A stretch of DNA of 64,000 bases. Source: Paenibacillus kribbensis. Lineage in GTDB: Bacteria; Bacillota; Bacilli; Paenibacillales; Paenibacillaceae. The translations under genes and the position numbers were made by a program. Location: positions 2,071,501 through 2,135,500 of the forward strand of contig NZ_CP020028.1 in NCBI RefSeq assembly GCF_002240415.1. The letters are read 5' to 3'. Below, piece after piece: positions 1 to 8,237 of the stretch (positions are counted from its first letter, which is position 1; every line of letters starts with the position of its first letter). The notes below the pieces were generated by a model. That model worked only from the letters and a program-made list of their open reading frames with translations. It was not told the DNA's origin and did no database searches.

Positions 1-921
1 TGGGTAGCAGGAATGGAAGCACAAGGTATGACCTGGAAGGATAAAAAAGGGGTTCGTCGGGATGTACTGCAAATTTTGCGAGACGATTACCAGATCAACT
101 CGGTACGTATCCGTGTATGGGTAAACCCTAACATGAACGATTATGCAAGCGGTTACATGAATGCGGAGAAGGCGGCAGAGCTGGCGCAGCGAGCCAAAAA
201 ATTGGGTATGAGCGTTATGCTGACCTTGCATTATAGCGATTCCTGGGCTGATCCAGGCCAGCAGAACAAGCCTTACGCATGGCGCAATTTTAACTTTACA
301 CAACTGATGGATGCAGTCTGGTCCCACACGGTTTATGTTATGAACACGATGAAAAGCAAGGGCGTGACCCCAGACTGGGTACAAATCGGCAATGAGACGA
401 ACAATGGAATGCTCTGGGATGACGGTAAAGCCTCGGTGAATATGAAAAACTATGCATGGCTCGTCAATACAGGCAATAACGCTGTAAAATCGGTAAGCAG
501 CAGCACCAAGACGATCGTACATTTGGCTAACGGGGATAACGGTTCCACGTTAAACTGGAATATTGGCGGGCTGATTGACAATGGGGCCCAGTTTGACCTC
601 GTCGGGCTGTCTCTGTATCCGTCTTCTTCTGACTGGCAGGGCAAGGTGGACCAGACGATTGCCAATGCCAATAGCCTCATTGCAAAATACGGCAAAGGCA
701 TTGTCATCAGTGAAATCGGGATGGATTATAATGAACCCGCAGCTTCCAAGGCATTTATTGCCGCTATCAAAACAAAGGTGCGGAACATCGGGGGTGGCAA
801 AGGCGCAGGGGTATTTTATTGGGAGCCGGCTGCAACCCCAGGTTACAACAAGGGCTACAACAAAGGTGCTTGGCAGGCTGACGGAAAGCCAACCTCCGCT
901 TTGGAAGGATTTCTAAACTAA
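1..921 (+). CDS. ganB: Arabinogalactan endo-beta-1,4-galactanase (GH53), 5' end outside window
   Basis: The reading frame is open from base 1, so the signal peptide and N-terminus lie outside the window; about 306 codons are present. The protein is a GH53 (beta/alpha)8 barrel that cuts beta-1,4-galactan side chains of pectin and would act outside the cell. The acid/base glutamate sits in IGNETNNG (codon 394-396) and the nucleophile in VISEIGMDY (codon 712-714), the GH53 pair. The protein stops right after the barrel, with no binding module or anchor. The next gene is convergent and a shared hairpin terminator follows. The family is secure; substrate is inferred from the family. Confidence 0.93.
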   Translation, partial: WVAGMEAQGMTWKDKKGVRRDVLQILRDDYQINSVRIRVWVNPNMNDYASGYMNAEKAAELAQRAKKLGMSVMLTLHYSDSWADPGQQNKPYAWRNFNFTQLMDAVWSHTVYVMNTMKSKGVTPDWVQIGNETNNGMLWDDGKASVNMKNYAWLVNTGNNAVKSVSSSTKTIVHLANGDNGSTLNWNIGGLIDNGAQFDLVGLSLYPSSSDWQGKVDQTIANANSLIAKYGKGIVISEIGMDYNEPAASKAFIAAIKTKVRNIGGGKGAGVFYWEPAATPGYNKGYNKGAWQADGKPTSALEGFLN

Positions 922-969
922 ACTAAAACGAATCTGAAACTAGTCTGAAACTAATTGTGGAAATGTCAA

Positions 970-1008
970 AGAACCTCTAATTCGCATGTTGTGCGGAATA
1001 GAGGTTCT
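970..1008. terminator. Bidirectional intrinsic terminator between ganB and the chemoreceptor
   Basis: AGAACCTCTA pairs with TAGAGGTTCT across a short loop and is followed by a T-rich run. It lies between two convergent genes and can serve both. Confidence 0.85.
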
Positions 1009-1045
1009 CTATTTTTATCTATGACGGATGGATGAAGCTACATCC

Positions 1046-2809
1046 TTAGGCTTTTCGGTCGACTTTGAAGAATGAAATAAGCTCCTCCAGCTCACGAGAC
1101 ATCGACGACAGCTTGTCGGAGGCATCCACGATGGCAGCCATGGATTGGGCCTGCTCTCCGATCGTATGTTCAATTTCCTTGCTGCTGTCTGATGTTTTGC
1201 TGATCGTGGAGGATAACTCGTCAGAGGTTGCCGTCATTTCCTGTGTACTGGCTGAAATCTGTTCCGTTGCACTGGAAACCTCCTGAATTTGTGATGATAC
1301 TTTATTGGCGGCATTTAAAATCTCTGAGAACATTTCACCTGTCTGTTTGGTAACTTCGAGTCCAATTTGGACCTCCTTCGAGCCGAGGCTGACACCTTCT
1401 ACGGTTTGCTCAATTTCTTTTTGAATTTCCTCAATCAGCTCGGCGATTTGTCTGGCAGACTCTTGGGACTGTTCAGCCAAATTGCGCACCTCTCCCGCGA
1501 CTACAGCAAAGCCTTTACCTTCCTCACCTACTCTGGCAGCCTCAATGGAGGCGTTCAGTGCAAGCAGATTGGTTTGGCTGGCAATGCCAGTAATGATGCT
1601 TACGATGTTACTGATTTCGTTGGAACGGCTTTGCAGTGCATTAATGGAGACAACGGTTTTTTCCATCGAGTTGGAGATTGAATCCATTTGAGCGGAAACT
1701 CTTTGCACGATCTGATTACCTTCAACGGAGCGTTTTTCCATAGAATAAGCTTCGTCTGCTACAGAAGAGGAGCTTCCTGCAATCGTCTGAACGACCGTAG
1801 ACATTTCACTCATAGCCCGTGAGCTTTCCATTGCAGCTTTGTCTTGTGCCTCAATTCCTTGGGCAATTTCTTTCATATTGCTGTTAATGACGTTCGTGTT
1901 TGTACTGTTTTGCTCGCTGATACTTAGCAATTCCTGAGCCGACTCCGTAACTTCTTGCGTCGTATCCTGTACTTTTACCATGGTATCGTTAATACGTTTG
2001 ATCATGGTATTAAACTTTTGATTGATGATGCCAAGGTCGTCCAGACCTGTCTTGATTTTTACATTCAGATTTCCCTCGCTGACTTCCTCAATGCCCTTCA
2101 TCAGGGAGCGAATCGGGGAGAGAGTGCGTTTGACCAGCCAATATTGAATCGTCAAGAAGATAGCAAGGAACAGAATGAGTAGGGAAACGCCATATACAAG
2201 CAGCTTATGAAGTCCGGCTGGTACAGAGCTTGCGTCTACGTCAAAGTAAAGCGCACTTGTGATTTTGCCGCTTTCATCTGTAAGCGGGTAAGCAATAGTT
2301 GTCCATGTACCAAATTCGTCAGTGTAGAAGCTGCTTAACGCCGCTTCTTTGGATTCAAGCATGTCATTTACAGCTTTTACATTTGCGTCAGAGAGCGTAT
2401 ACATATCGCCTATATTCAGTTTCAACTCTTGGAAAGACTGAACTAAGTTGGTCGGAATGCCAATAATGGAGGTTTGATTTCCTTCTTTTAATTCTGTGCC
2501 GAATATGTAAGCTTGGGCAACATTAGGATACAAGGTATGAATAGAATCGAGAAATTCGCGTAAATCCTGTTGAGCAGAACCGTTATAATCTTTTTCGCTT
2601 AATGCTTGTTGCATTTTTGTTTTGTCAACATCATTTGCCCATTTTTTGGTCAGTACTTTAACCTGATCTTGCAACTGGGTGGTCAAAATATTCTTTTGAA
2701 GAATATAGCTGGATGTGATGAGAATAGCACCTATTAATACAATGTTGACAAACGAAATTAATAGATTTTTACCAAAAAAGGACATAGTACTCCACTTCAA
2801 GTTTTTCAC
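1046..2809 (-). CDS. Methyl-accepting chemotaxis protein
   Basis: This is a 587-residue transmembrane chemoreceptor that passes ligand signals to CheA/CheW. A membrane segment lies near residues 13-33, an extracytoplasmic sensor domain (Cache-like by position and size) spans about 35-200, a second membrane segment is at about 203-226, HAMP follows to about 280, and the rest is a long helical signalling hairpin. The hairpin tip carries the conserved [18 protein letters not shown] stretch. The start is a GTG with AAAGGAGAAGAG about ten bases upstream. The ligand cannot be told from sequence. It is a single gene, convergent with ganB. Confidence 0.95.
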   Translation of the reverse strand: MKNLKWSTMSFFGKNLLISFVNIVLIGAILITSSYILQKNILTTQLQDQVKVLTKKWANDVDKTKMQQALSEKDYNGSAQQDLREFLDSIHTLYPNVAQAYIFGTELKEGNQTSIIGIPTNLVQSFQELKLNIGDMYTLSDANVKAVNDMLESKEAALSSFYTDEFGTWTTIAYPLTDESGKITSALYFDVDASSVPAGLHKLLVYGVSLLILFLAIFLTIQYWLVKRTLSPIRSLMKGIEEVSEGNLNVKIKTGLDDLGIINQKFNTMIKRINDTMVKVQDTTQEVTESAQELLSISEQNSTNTNVINSNMKEIAQGIEAQDKAAMESSRAMSEMSTVVQTIAGSSSSVADEAYSMEKRSVEGNQIVQRVSAQMDSISNSMEKTVVSINALQSRSNEISNIVSIITGIASQTNLLALNASIEAARVGEEGKGFAVVAGEVRNLAEQSQESARQIAELIEEIQKEIEQTVEGVSLGSKEVQIGLEVTKQTGEMFSEILNAANKVSSQIQEVSSATEQISASTQEMTATSDELSSTISKTSDSSKEIEHTIGEQAQSMAAIVDASDKLSSMSRELEELISFFKVDRKA

Positions 2810-2984
2810 GTGTCTCTTCTCCTTTGAATTAGAAATTTTAGTTTAAGTGCGACTTACGACCTATTACTTATATATTTCGTCAATTACCTTTCAAAATGTT
2901 AGGTATTTATTAAAATTGGAGAATATCGGATGCTTATCAGTGAAACTTATGGCAAAGAACGACAAAACTTTTCCTGTCAAATAA

Positions 2985-4203
2985 CCAATCTTCAATGGAG
3001 GGGAAGACCCGGTCATTTTTGCGGGGAAGAGGCCATATACCTATAGGAATGAAGTACTTTGGTCTGAAGGGGGGGATGCGCTTGCGTTCTCATATGATTT
3101 TCCATTGGAGCCGGTTGAATTGGTGTTTTCCGAACCTCAGGATGAAGGAGGAATTTGAAGCCCGCCAGTATTGGAAAAATGCGATCCTCGTCGGCGTCAA
3201 AGTCGATCGGCAAGGGCACTATTACGTCTGCGTTCCCCGTCTCGCCCCGGGCATTCCCGCCACGATGAATAGAATTGTTATCCAGAACGGAAACCCCCTC
3301 CTGGAGGCTTTTCCCAGTTGGGAGTGGAATGAGGCCGGGAATGTGCGGGCGATGAGGTCCATTCAGGGATATGAAATCGATGAGCTCAACCAGATCTGGT
3401 TGCTGGATCAAGGAAAAATCGCTTATGCTCCCTCGCCCGAAGGCTCGCAGAAGCTGCTTGTCTGGGATTTGAATACGCGCCGCATGATCGACGTCATCCC
3501 GATTCCCGATGAGATCGCTTCGTATCGGACCTCTTTTTTGAACGATCTGGTCGTCGACAATAAGAACGGCTTCGTCTATATTACCGATTCCGGCAACGGC
3601 TGGCCGAATCATCCGGTGACTGGCGGCATCATCGTGTACAACATGCGGACGCGATCGCTCAGACGGGTGCTGGACCGGCAATTCAGCACACAGGATCTTC
3701 CCGGTTTTCAGTTTGCCATTGACAATAAGCCGATGCTGAACCGCATCGGCGTGGATGGCATCGCCTTGTCCGCCGACCGTTCCACCTTGTACTATTGCCC
3801 GCTGACCGGACGCAATCTTTATGCCATCGATACCTGCGTCTTGATGGATTTTCAGGCTCCGCCCGAAAAAATCCAGCGGGCCGTACAGGCGATAGGGAGT
3901 AAAAGAACCACGACGGATGGGATGCATGCCGATGCCCAAGGAAATGTTTTTTACACGATGCTGGAGGGAAAGGGCGTGGGGATGTACAGCCCCTACAGCG
4001 AAACGTTCCACGATCTCGTGTCGGACGACCGGATGGTGTGGGTGGACGGGGTCGCTTTCGATCAGCAGGGCTCCATCCTGTTCAACAGCAACCGACTGCA
4101 TGAAATCACGGGCGGGTACGACATCGATTGGACTTATCCGTATAACTTCGTGATTTGGAAAGCATTTGCGGGTCAAGGAGTCAAGTCGTATTTGTATGCC
4201 TAG
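2985..4203 (+). pseudogene. Yellow/major royal jelly protein-type propeller gene, frameshifted and apparently without a start
   Basis: The main open frame (from about 3160) encodes a yellow/MRJP-like beta-propeller, recognisable from LNDLVVDNKNGFVYITDSG, RIGVDGIALSADRSTLYYCPL and the DGMHADAQGNVFY region. The first part of that frame (about 2995-3150) does not look like protein. The frame two bases over is open from 2985 to about 3165 and reads convincingly as the missing N-terminal part, including RPYTYRNEVLWSEGGDALAF and PLEPVELVFSEPQ; it then hits a TGA after DEGGI. The two halves join only through a frameshift near 3150-3165. The upstream frame has no ATG, GTG or TTG with a ribosome site. 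I infer a decayed gene, though a sequencing error at the frameshift is possible. Function in bacteria is unknown. Confidence 0.62.
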
Positions 4204-4207
4204 TAGA

Positions 4208-4506
4208 TACAATAGCCTCGTCTTTCAGACCGTGAAAATAGCTATACGTAAAACGCGAGGCAGCAAACCAATGCTTCATAGCGATCGGGGGTTTCAGTAC
4301 ACCTCACCCAAGTTTAGAAAGTTATTTGCCAAGAAACTGACCCAAAGCATCTCACGTGTGGTAGATGTATTGAGACTACATCCGTTTTTACAATTACGAA
4401 CGACTACAAGCCAAATTAAACGGCCTCAGTCCGATGGAATTCAGGACCAAGGCCGCTTAAAACGCCTTTATTATTTGTACTGTCTACTTGACGGGGGGGC
4501 AGTTCA
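4208..4506 (+). mobile_element. Remnant of an IS3-family (IS150-type) element: internally deleted transposase 3' end plus right inverted repeat
   Basis: The first part encodes PMLHSDRGFQYTSPKF and LTQSISRV, the DDE core segment of an IS3-family OrfB. The original end of the protein, FYNYERLQAKLNGLSPMEF followed by RTKAA and a TAA at 4458-4460, resumes in another frame at 4386. About 60 codons that should lie between, including the catalytic glutamate region, are missing. An element-end-like sequence CTACTTGACGGGGGGGCAGT follows at about 4483-4502. No left end exists: the remnant begins at the 3' end of the propeller pseudogene. It cannot transpose by itself. Confidence 0.85.
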
Positions 4507-4513
4507 GCCCCAG

Positions 4514-4564
4514 TTAAATAATTACTATTAAATAATTTCTTTTAAATAATTACTATTAAATAAT
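4514..4564. repeat. Two direct copies of a 23-bp AT-rich unit
   Basis: Positions 4514-4536 and 4542-4564 are identical (TTAAATAATTACTATTAAA then TAAT), separated by five bases. They lie between the IS remnant and the 3' end of the malic enzyme gene. No function is evident; slippage or scar DNA from the insertion is possible. Confidence 0.85.
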
Positions 4565-4608
4565 CATTTTGCTTGTATGCAAGTACAACTTGATGCTGTT
4601 CGTATTTT

Positions 4609-6327
4609 TTAAACCAAGACTGCTTCCTGACCATATTGTCTGATAGGTTTATAATTGCAATCCCACATCGCATCCCGAACCGCTTGCGCGATATCATCCG
4701 GCTGATGACGTGCTACTCCATCCTGAACTGCAGCTTTAGCTACGGCTATGGCTACAGCTTCAGATACTTCTCGCAGTTCGTTGATTTTTGGAAGCAGGGC
4801 AGCTCCAGGCTGTGACAAATCAACCATTTCAGCTACTGCATGAGCAGCAGCGGCGAACATGCTGTCTGTAATCACTTTCGATTTCACCACGATTGCGCCA
4901 AGACCAAGACCCGGGAATACGAAAGCATTGTTGGATTGTCCGATTTCAAACTTGATATTGTTGTAGATGACCGGCTCAAAAGGACTTCCCGTGGCAATAA
5001 GTGCTTTTCCTTCCGTCCAGCGGATCAAATCTTGCGGAGTTGCTTCAGCCAGCGGAGTCGGATTGGACATAGGCATAATAATTGGGCGTTCGGTATGCTT
5101 GGCCATCTCTTTCACGATTTCCTCGCTAAATGCTCCGGCAACACCAGAAGTTCCGATCATAATTGTCGGTTTCACATGGCGAATGACTTCCAGCAGAGGG
5201 ATTTTGCCATCTTCAGCATGCTCCCAGTCGCGGCATTCTTCGGCATCTCGTACATAAGGAACCTGGAATGGGAGAAGTCCTTCCGTTTCATTGGTGAGCA
5301 GGCCGCGGTAATCATAAGCCCAGAAGTTGCGTTTTGCTTCGGTTTCCGACAGTCCTTCCAGCATCATGGCTGCACTGATTTGGTCTGCATTACCGATACC
5401 GGCAGCTCCCGGCCCAAAGACTAAAACTCGATGCTTGCTCAGCGGGGTTCCGGACAATTGAACACCGGACATGACACCTGCGAGCGTAACCGCGCCAGTA
5501 CCTTGAATATCATCATTGAATGTCAAAATACTGTTTCCATATTTGTTGATAATATTACGCGCATTAACATTGCCTAAATCTTCCCAGTGGAGCAAAGCGT
5601 TCGGGAAATAAGAAAGTGCAGTTTGAACATAGGTGTCAATAAATTGGTCATATTGCTCTCCGCGAACACGCTTATGACGGTTCCCCATATATAGAGGATC
5701 TTCCAGCAGCTTCTCGTTGTTTGTACCTGCATCAAGCACGACTGCCAGTACCCGGCTAGGGTCGATTCCCGCAGCGGCTGTATAAACAGCAAGCTTGCCG
5801 ATAGAGATGTTAATTCCCCCGACTCCCCAGTCGCCAATACCCAAAATACTTTCGGAATCTGTGGCTACGATGAGATCGATATCATCAGGTTCCAAGTTCA
5901 AATTTTTAAAAGCATCATTAATTCCTGCGAGATTATCAATAGATAAATACATACCGCCGGGCTTGTGATATTCATGGCTGTATTCCTGTATAGCCTGACC
6001 AACCGTTGGCGTATAAACAATTGGAAGCATTTCGCTCAGATGCTCAGAGAGCAAACGATAGTACAGGACGGTATTTCTATGAAACAGATCATTTAAAGCG
6101 ACGTTTTTGCGTAAATTGTCCGGTTGGCTCTGGAATTGCTCATATACCCGTTGAACCTGCTCCTCAATGGTTAATATGGTAGGAGGGAGCAGACCGTCAA
6201 GTCCAAGCTGCTGCCGTTCTTCAAGAGTAAAAGCCACTCCCTTATTCAGCAGTGGGTTGGCAAGCAGTTCTTTTCCAGTTAATCCGGTTTCGATAGATCC
6301 ATCTTCAGTAAGATGAAAAGCACGCAT
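4609..6327 (-). CDS. maeA: NAD-type malic enzyme (oxaloacetate-decarboxylating)
   Basis: This 572-residue protein oxidatively decarboxylates L-malate to pyruvate and CO2 with reduction of NAD(P). It has the long malic-enzyme layout: an N-terminal domain with [16 protein letters not shown], the metal/substrate part with VLDAGTNN, the [15 protein letters not shown] signature, and a Rossmann segment [15 protein letters not shown]. Size and motifs match the SfcA/MaeA class rather than the short MalS-like forms. The ATG has GAAGGA at a good distance. It is monocistronic; the upstream region (6328-6506) is AT-rich and holds only a weak promoter candidate. It supplies pyruvate and NADH from C4 acids. 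Confidence 0.95.
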   Translation of the reverse strand: MRAFHLTEDGSIETGLTGKELLANPLLNKGVAFTLEERQQLGLDGLLPPTILTIEEQVQRVYEQFQSQPDNLRKNVALNDLFHRNTVLYYRLLSEHLSEMLPIVYTPTVGQAIQEYSHEYHKPGGMYLSIDNLAGINDAFKNLNLEPDDIDLIVATDSESILGIGDWGVGGINISIGKLAVYTAAAGIDPSRVLAVVLDAGTNNEKLLEDPLYMGNRHKRVRGEQYDQFIDTYVQTALSYFPNALLHWEDLGNVNARNIINKYGNSILTFNDDIQGTGAVTLAGVMSGVQLSGTPLSKHRVLVFGPGAAGIGNADQISAAMMLEGLSETEAKRNFWAYDYRGLLTNETEGLLPFQVPYVRDAEECRDWEHAEDGKIPLLEVIRHVKPTIMIGTSGVAGAFSEEIVKEMAKHTERPIIMPMSNPTPLAEATPQDLIRWTEGKALIATGSPFEPVIYNNIKFEIGQSNNAFVFPGLGLGAIVVKSKVITDSMFAAAAHAVAEMVDLSQPGAALLPKINELREVSEAVAIAVAKAAVQDGVARHQPDDIAQAVRDAMWDCNYKPIRQYGQEAVLV

Positions 6328-6506
6328 TCTGATTCCTTCTTTCTAAAAAATTACATTTTGTAAAACCTTGAACATTGCGTGAACAAGTATACGCTTTATT
6401 TTAACTCAAGTGAACCAGTATGTTGTGTGAAAAATGGTTATATAAGTGTTTTCATATGAAGAATTATGAAAATTATGAAAATTCAATAAAGTAAAATAAA
6501 AAAATA

Positions 6507-6542
6507 GCCTTAACCTCAATTTTATATCATTGAAGTTAAAGC
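6507..6542 (-). terminator. Intrinsic terminator of narK
   Basis: On the minus strand GCTTTAACTTCAAT pairs with ATTGAGGTTAAGGC (one G-U pair each near the ends), followed by a run of seven T. It lies just after the narK stop codon. Confidence 0.85.
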
Positions 6543-6569
6543 ATATGGGTTGAACTAAAAAAGATAACT

Positions 6570-7820
6570 TTAATGGACATCAACCTTTAATTCTCCAATA
6601 CGGCGGGCGGCTTCATCAGTAGCTGGAGCAGGAGGGCGCATCCAACTGTTGCGCCATTTTAGCTGCATTACGATGACGAGAGCAAAAGCGCAGAAGGTGA
6701 TCAGGCTCAGACAGATGAAACCCGGCATATAGGAACCCGTTAATTTGTACAGATTGCCGAGAATAAGTGGTAGAAAATATCCGCCTATGCCACCCGCAGC
6801 GCCAATAATGCCGGTCATGAGCCCAATTTCGTTTCCGAACCGCTGCGGCACGAGCTGGAATACAGAGCCGTTGCCAGCGCCAAGGCACATCATGCCTACA
6901 AAAAGCAGCACTACAACCAGGGCAAGCGGCGGTAGAAATGCAATGCCCGCGAGCATGATCCCGGCTCCAGCGTACAAATACATCAACATGCGTGAACCCC
7001 CGATCCGGTCAGACAAAAAGCCGCCCACAGGCCGGAAGAAGCTCCCGGCAATCACACAAACGGTTGCAAAATCGGCAGCATGTACAGCAGAGAGCCCGTA
7101 TTGGGTATTAAAGAAAATGGTCAAATAATTAGAAAGCCCAACGAACCCGCCGAACGTCACACAGTAAAAAGCGCAGAATACCCATGCATCTCCCTGTTTA
7201 AGCACTGAAGCGTATTGAGACAGACGTTTGGGTGCCGGTCGGTGAGGGCTGTTGCGAGCAAAAATACTGAATAAAATGAAGACGACGAAGATCGGAATAA
7301 TGGCCAATCCGAAAACGGCCTCCCAACTGCCAAAATGCTGTGCGAGGCGATTAGCGAACAGGGTCGCGAGAACGGTACCGCTATTGCCGGCACCGGCAAT
7401 TCCCATAGCCAAGCCTTGATGCTCCTTGGGATACCATTGACTTGCTAATGGCAGCGCAGCTGCAAATGAGGCTCCGGCTACACCTAGCAGCAGGGCGACC
7501 ATGTACAGCTGATCTAGCGAATCAACCCACAACCAGCCGAGCAGGAGAGGAATGAATGTCACAAGCATACCGATCTGCCCGGTGCGCTTTGGACCGATAT
7601 AATCTGACATGAAGCCAAGCACGAGCCGCAGCAGGGAACCGCCTAGTACCGGAAGAGCGACAAGGTTGGCTTTTTGTAAAGGGTCCATGGGGTAGTCATT
7701 AGCAATGACAACAGACAGAGGCCCGATCATCCCCCATATCATAAAGCTGATATCAAAATACAGGAAGGCGCCAAATAGCGTGGGCTTGTGTCCGCTTTGC
7801 CAGAAACTTTTTTTGTTCAT
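6570..7820 (-). CDS. narK: Nitrate/nitrite transporter, NarK/NasA type (MFS)
   Basis: A 416-residue, 12-helix major facilitator protein. It carries both nitrate-signature stretches of the NarK/NasA group, AMGIAGAGNSGTVLATL in the first half and CLGAGNGSVFQLVPQRFG in the second. It imports nitrate (and may exchange nitrite) for the cytoplasmic reductases encoded next to it. It is divergent from nasB and shares a 0.4-kb control region with it. Its own leader carries the same ANTAR-type hairpin pair and terminator as nasB and nirB, tying it to the same regulon. The ATG has AGGAGAGATGGAGA upstream. A respiratory role cannot be excluded, but only assimilation-type reductases are seen here. Confidence 0.95.
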   Translation of the reverse strand: MNKKSFWQSGHKPTLFGAFLYFDISFMIWGMIGPLSVVIANDYPMDPLQKANLVALPVLGGSLLRLVLGFMSDYIGPKRTGQIGMLVTFIPLLLGWLWVDSLDQLYMVALLLGVAGASFAAALPLASQWYPKEHQGLAMGIAGAGNSGTVLATLFANRLAQHFGSWEAVFGLAIIPIFVVFILFSIFARNSPHRPAPKRLSQYASVLKQGDAWVFCAFYCVTFGGFVGLSNYLTIFFNTQYGLSAVHAADFATVCVIAGSFFRPVGGFLSDRIGGSRMLMYLYAGAGIMLAGIAFLPPLALVVVLLFVGMMCLGAGNGSVFQLVPQRFGNEIGLMTGIIGAAGGIGGYFLPLILGNLYKLTGSYMPGFICLSLITFCAFALVIVMQLKWRNSWMRPPAPATDEAARRIGELKVDVH

Positions 7821-7880
7821 TCTCCATCTCTCCTGTTCCTATTTTGTTCTTGGTCCATCCAATGTAATGTTGAACATGAA

Positions 7881-7962
7881 AAGCCGCAAATCTCCCTTGC
7901 ATGGTGCCTGGGGATGATTTGCGGCTTCATTGCCGTAGTTGACACACCTCATTGTGCGTCAA
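7881..7962 (-). promoter_or_regulatory. ANTAR-type antitermination leader of narK (two hexaloop hairpins and a terminator)
   Basis: Read on the minus strand, hairpin P1 (7939-7962) has the 9-bp stem TTGACGCAC/GTGTGTCAA closing the hexaloop AATGAG. Hairpin P2 (7922-7935) has CGGC/GCCG closing AATGAA. The 3' arm of P2 is also the first part of the terminator stem AAGCCGCAAATC/GATTTGCGGCTT (7881-7927), which ends in a T run. P2 and the terminator therefore exclude each other. Two small hairpins with A at loop position 1 and G at position 4, the second overlapping a terminator, is the established target layout of ANTAR proteins. Confidence 0.85.
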
Positions 7963-7997
7963 TCAGGTATGATCACGTTCGAGTGATTTTAATCCAG

Positions 7998-8037
7998 ATT
8001 ATAAAAAATGGTTCGTTGAATGTCAATATACATAACA
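7998..8037 (-). promoter_or_regulatory. narK promoter with a perfect GlnR/TnrA box on the -35
   Basis: On the minus strand TTGACA (8021-8026), 17 bases, then a perfect TATAAT (7998-8003). The 17-mer ending in this -35, TGTTA-TGTATAT-TGACA (8021-8037), fits the GlnR/TnrA consensus TGTNA-N7-TNACA at every fixed base. Overlap with the -35 suggests repression rather than activation (inference). Confidence 0.85.
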
Positions 8038-8082
8038 TAAAAAGCGAAAATAAAAAAGATAAAGACAAAGACACAGGATATA

Positions 8083-8122
8083 TGTATTGAATATTGACAT
8101 AATGCTCACAATTCATTAATCT
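8083..8122 (+). promoter_or_regulatory. nasB promoter with GlnR/TnrA-like box on the -35
   Basis: TTGACA (8094-8099), 17 bases, TAATCT (8117-8122). The box TGTAT-TGAATAT-TGACA (8083-8099) matches TGTNA-N7-TNACA except for one base in the first half. It shares the exact 10-mer ATATTGACAT with the narK and nirB promoters. Confidence 0.75.
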
Positions 8123-8133
8123 TAGGTACATAT

Positions 8134-8200
8134 CGGCACAACGGTGTGTCGGCATTTGCGGCAACGGCGCCCTTTTCCTTTGAATGGAGAAGGGCTTTTT
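8134..8200 (+). promoter_or_regulatory. ANTAR-type antitermination leader of nasBC
   Basis: P1 (8134-8151): CGGCAC/GTGTCG stem closing hexaloop AACGGT. P2 (8160-8171): GGC/GCC closing AACGGC. The 3' arm of P2 is the start of the terminator: GCCCTTTTCC pairs over ten positions with GGAGAAGGGC (8169-8195), then TTTTT. When P2 is held the terminator cannot form. Both loops have A1 and G4, as ANTAR targets require. Confidence 0.85.
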
Positions 8201-8237
8201 CTGTCTTATTTTATGTGGAGAATGGGGCTGGTTCGTT

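Noticed and set aside
3013..4212. 399-codon open frame antisense to the propeller pseudogene
   Set aside because: It mirrors the coding frame, its protein has no recognisable fold or motif and no ribosome site was seen.
8184..8237. N-terminal extension of NasB to an upstream start
   Set aside because: The segment is the terminator hairpin and leader; no family member begins this way and a good start lies at 8238.
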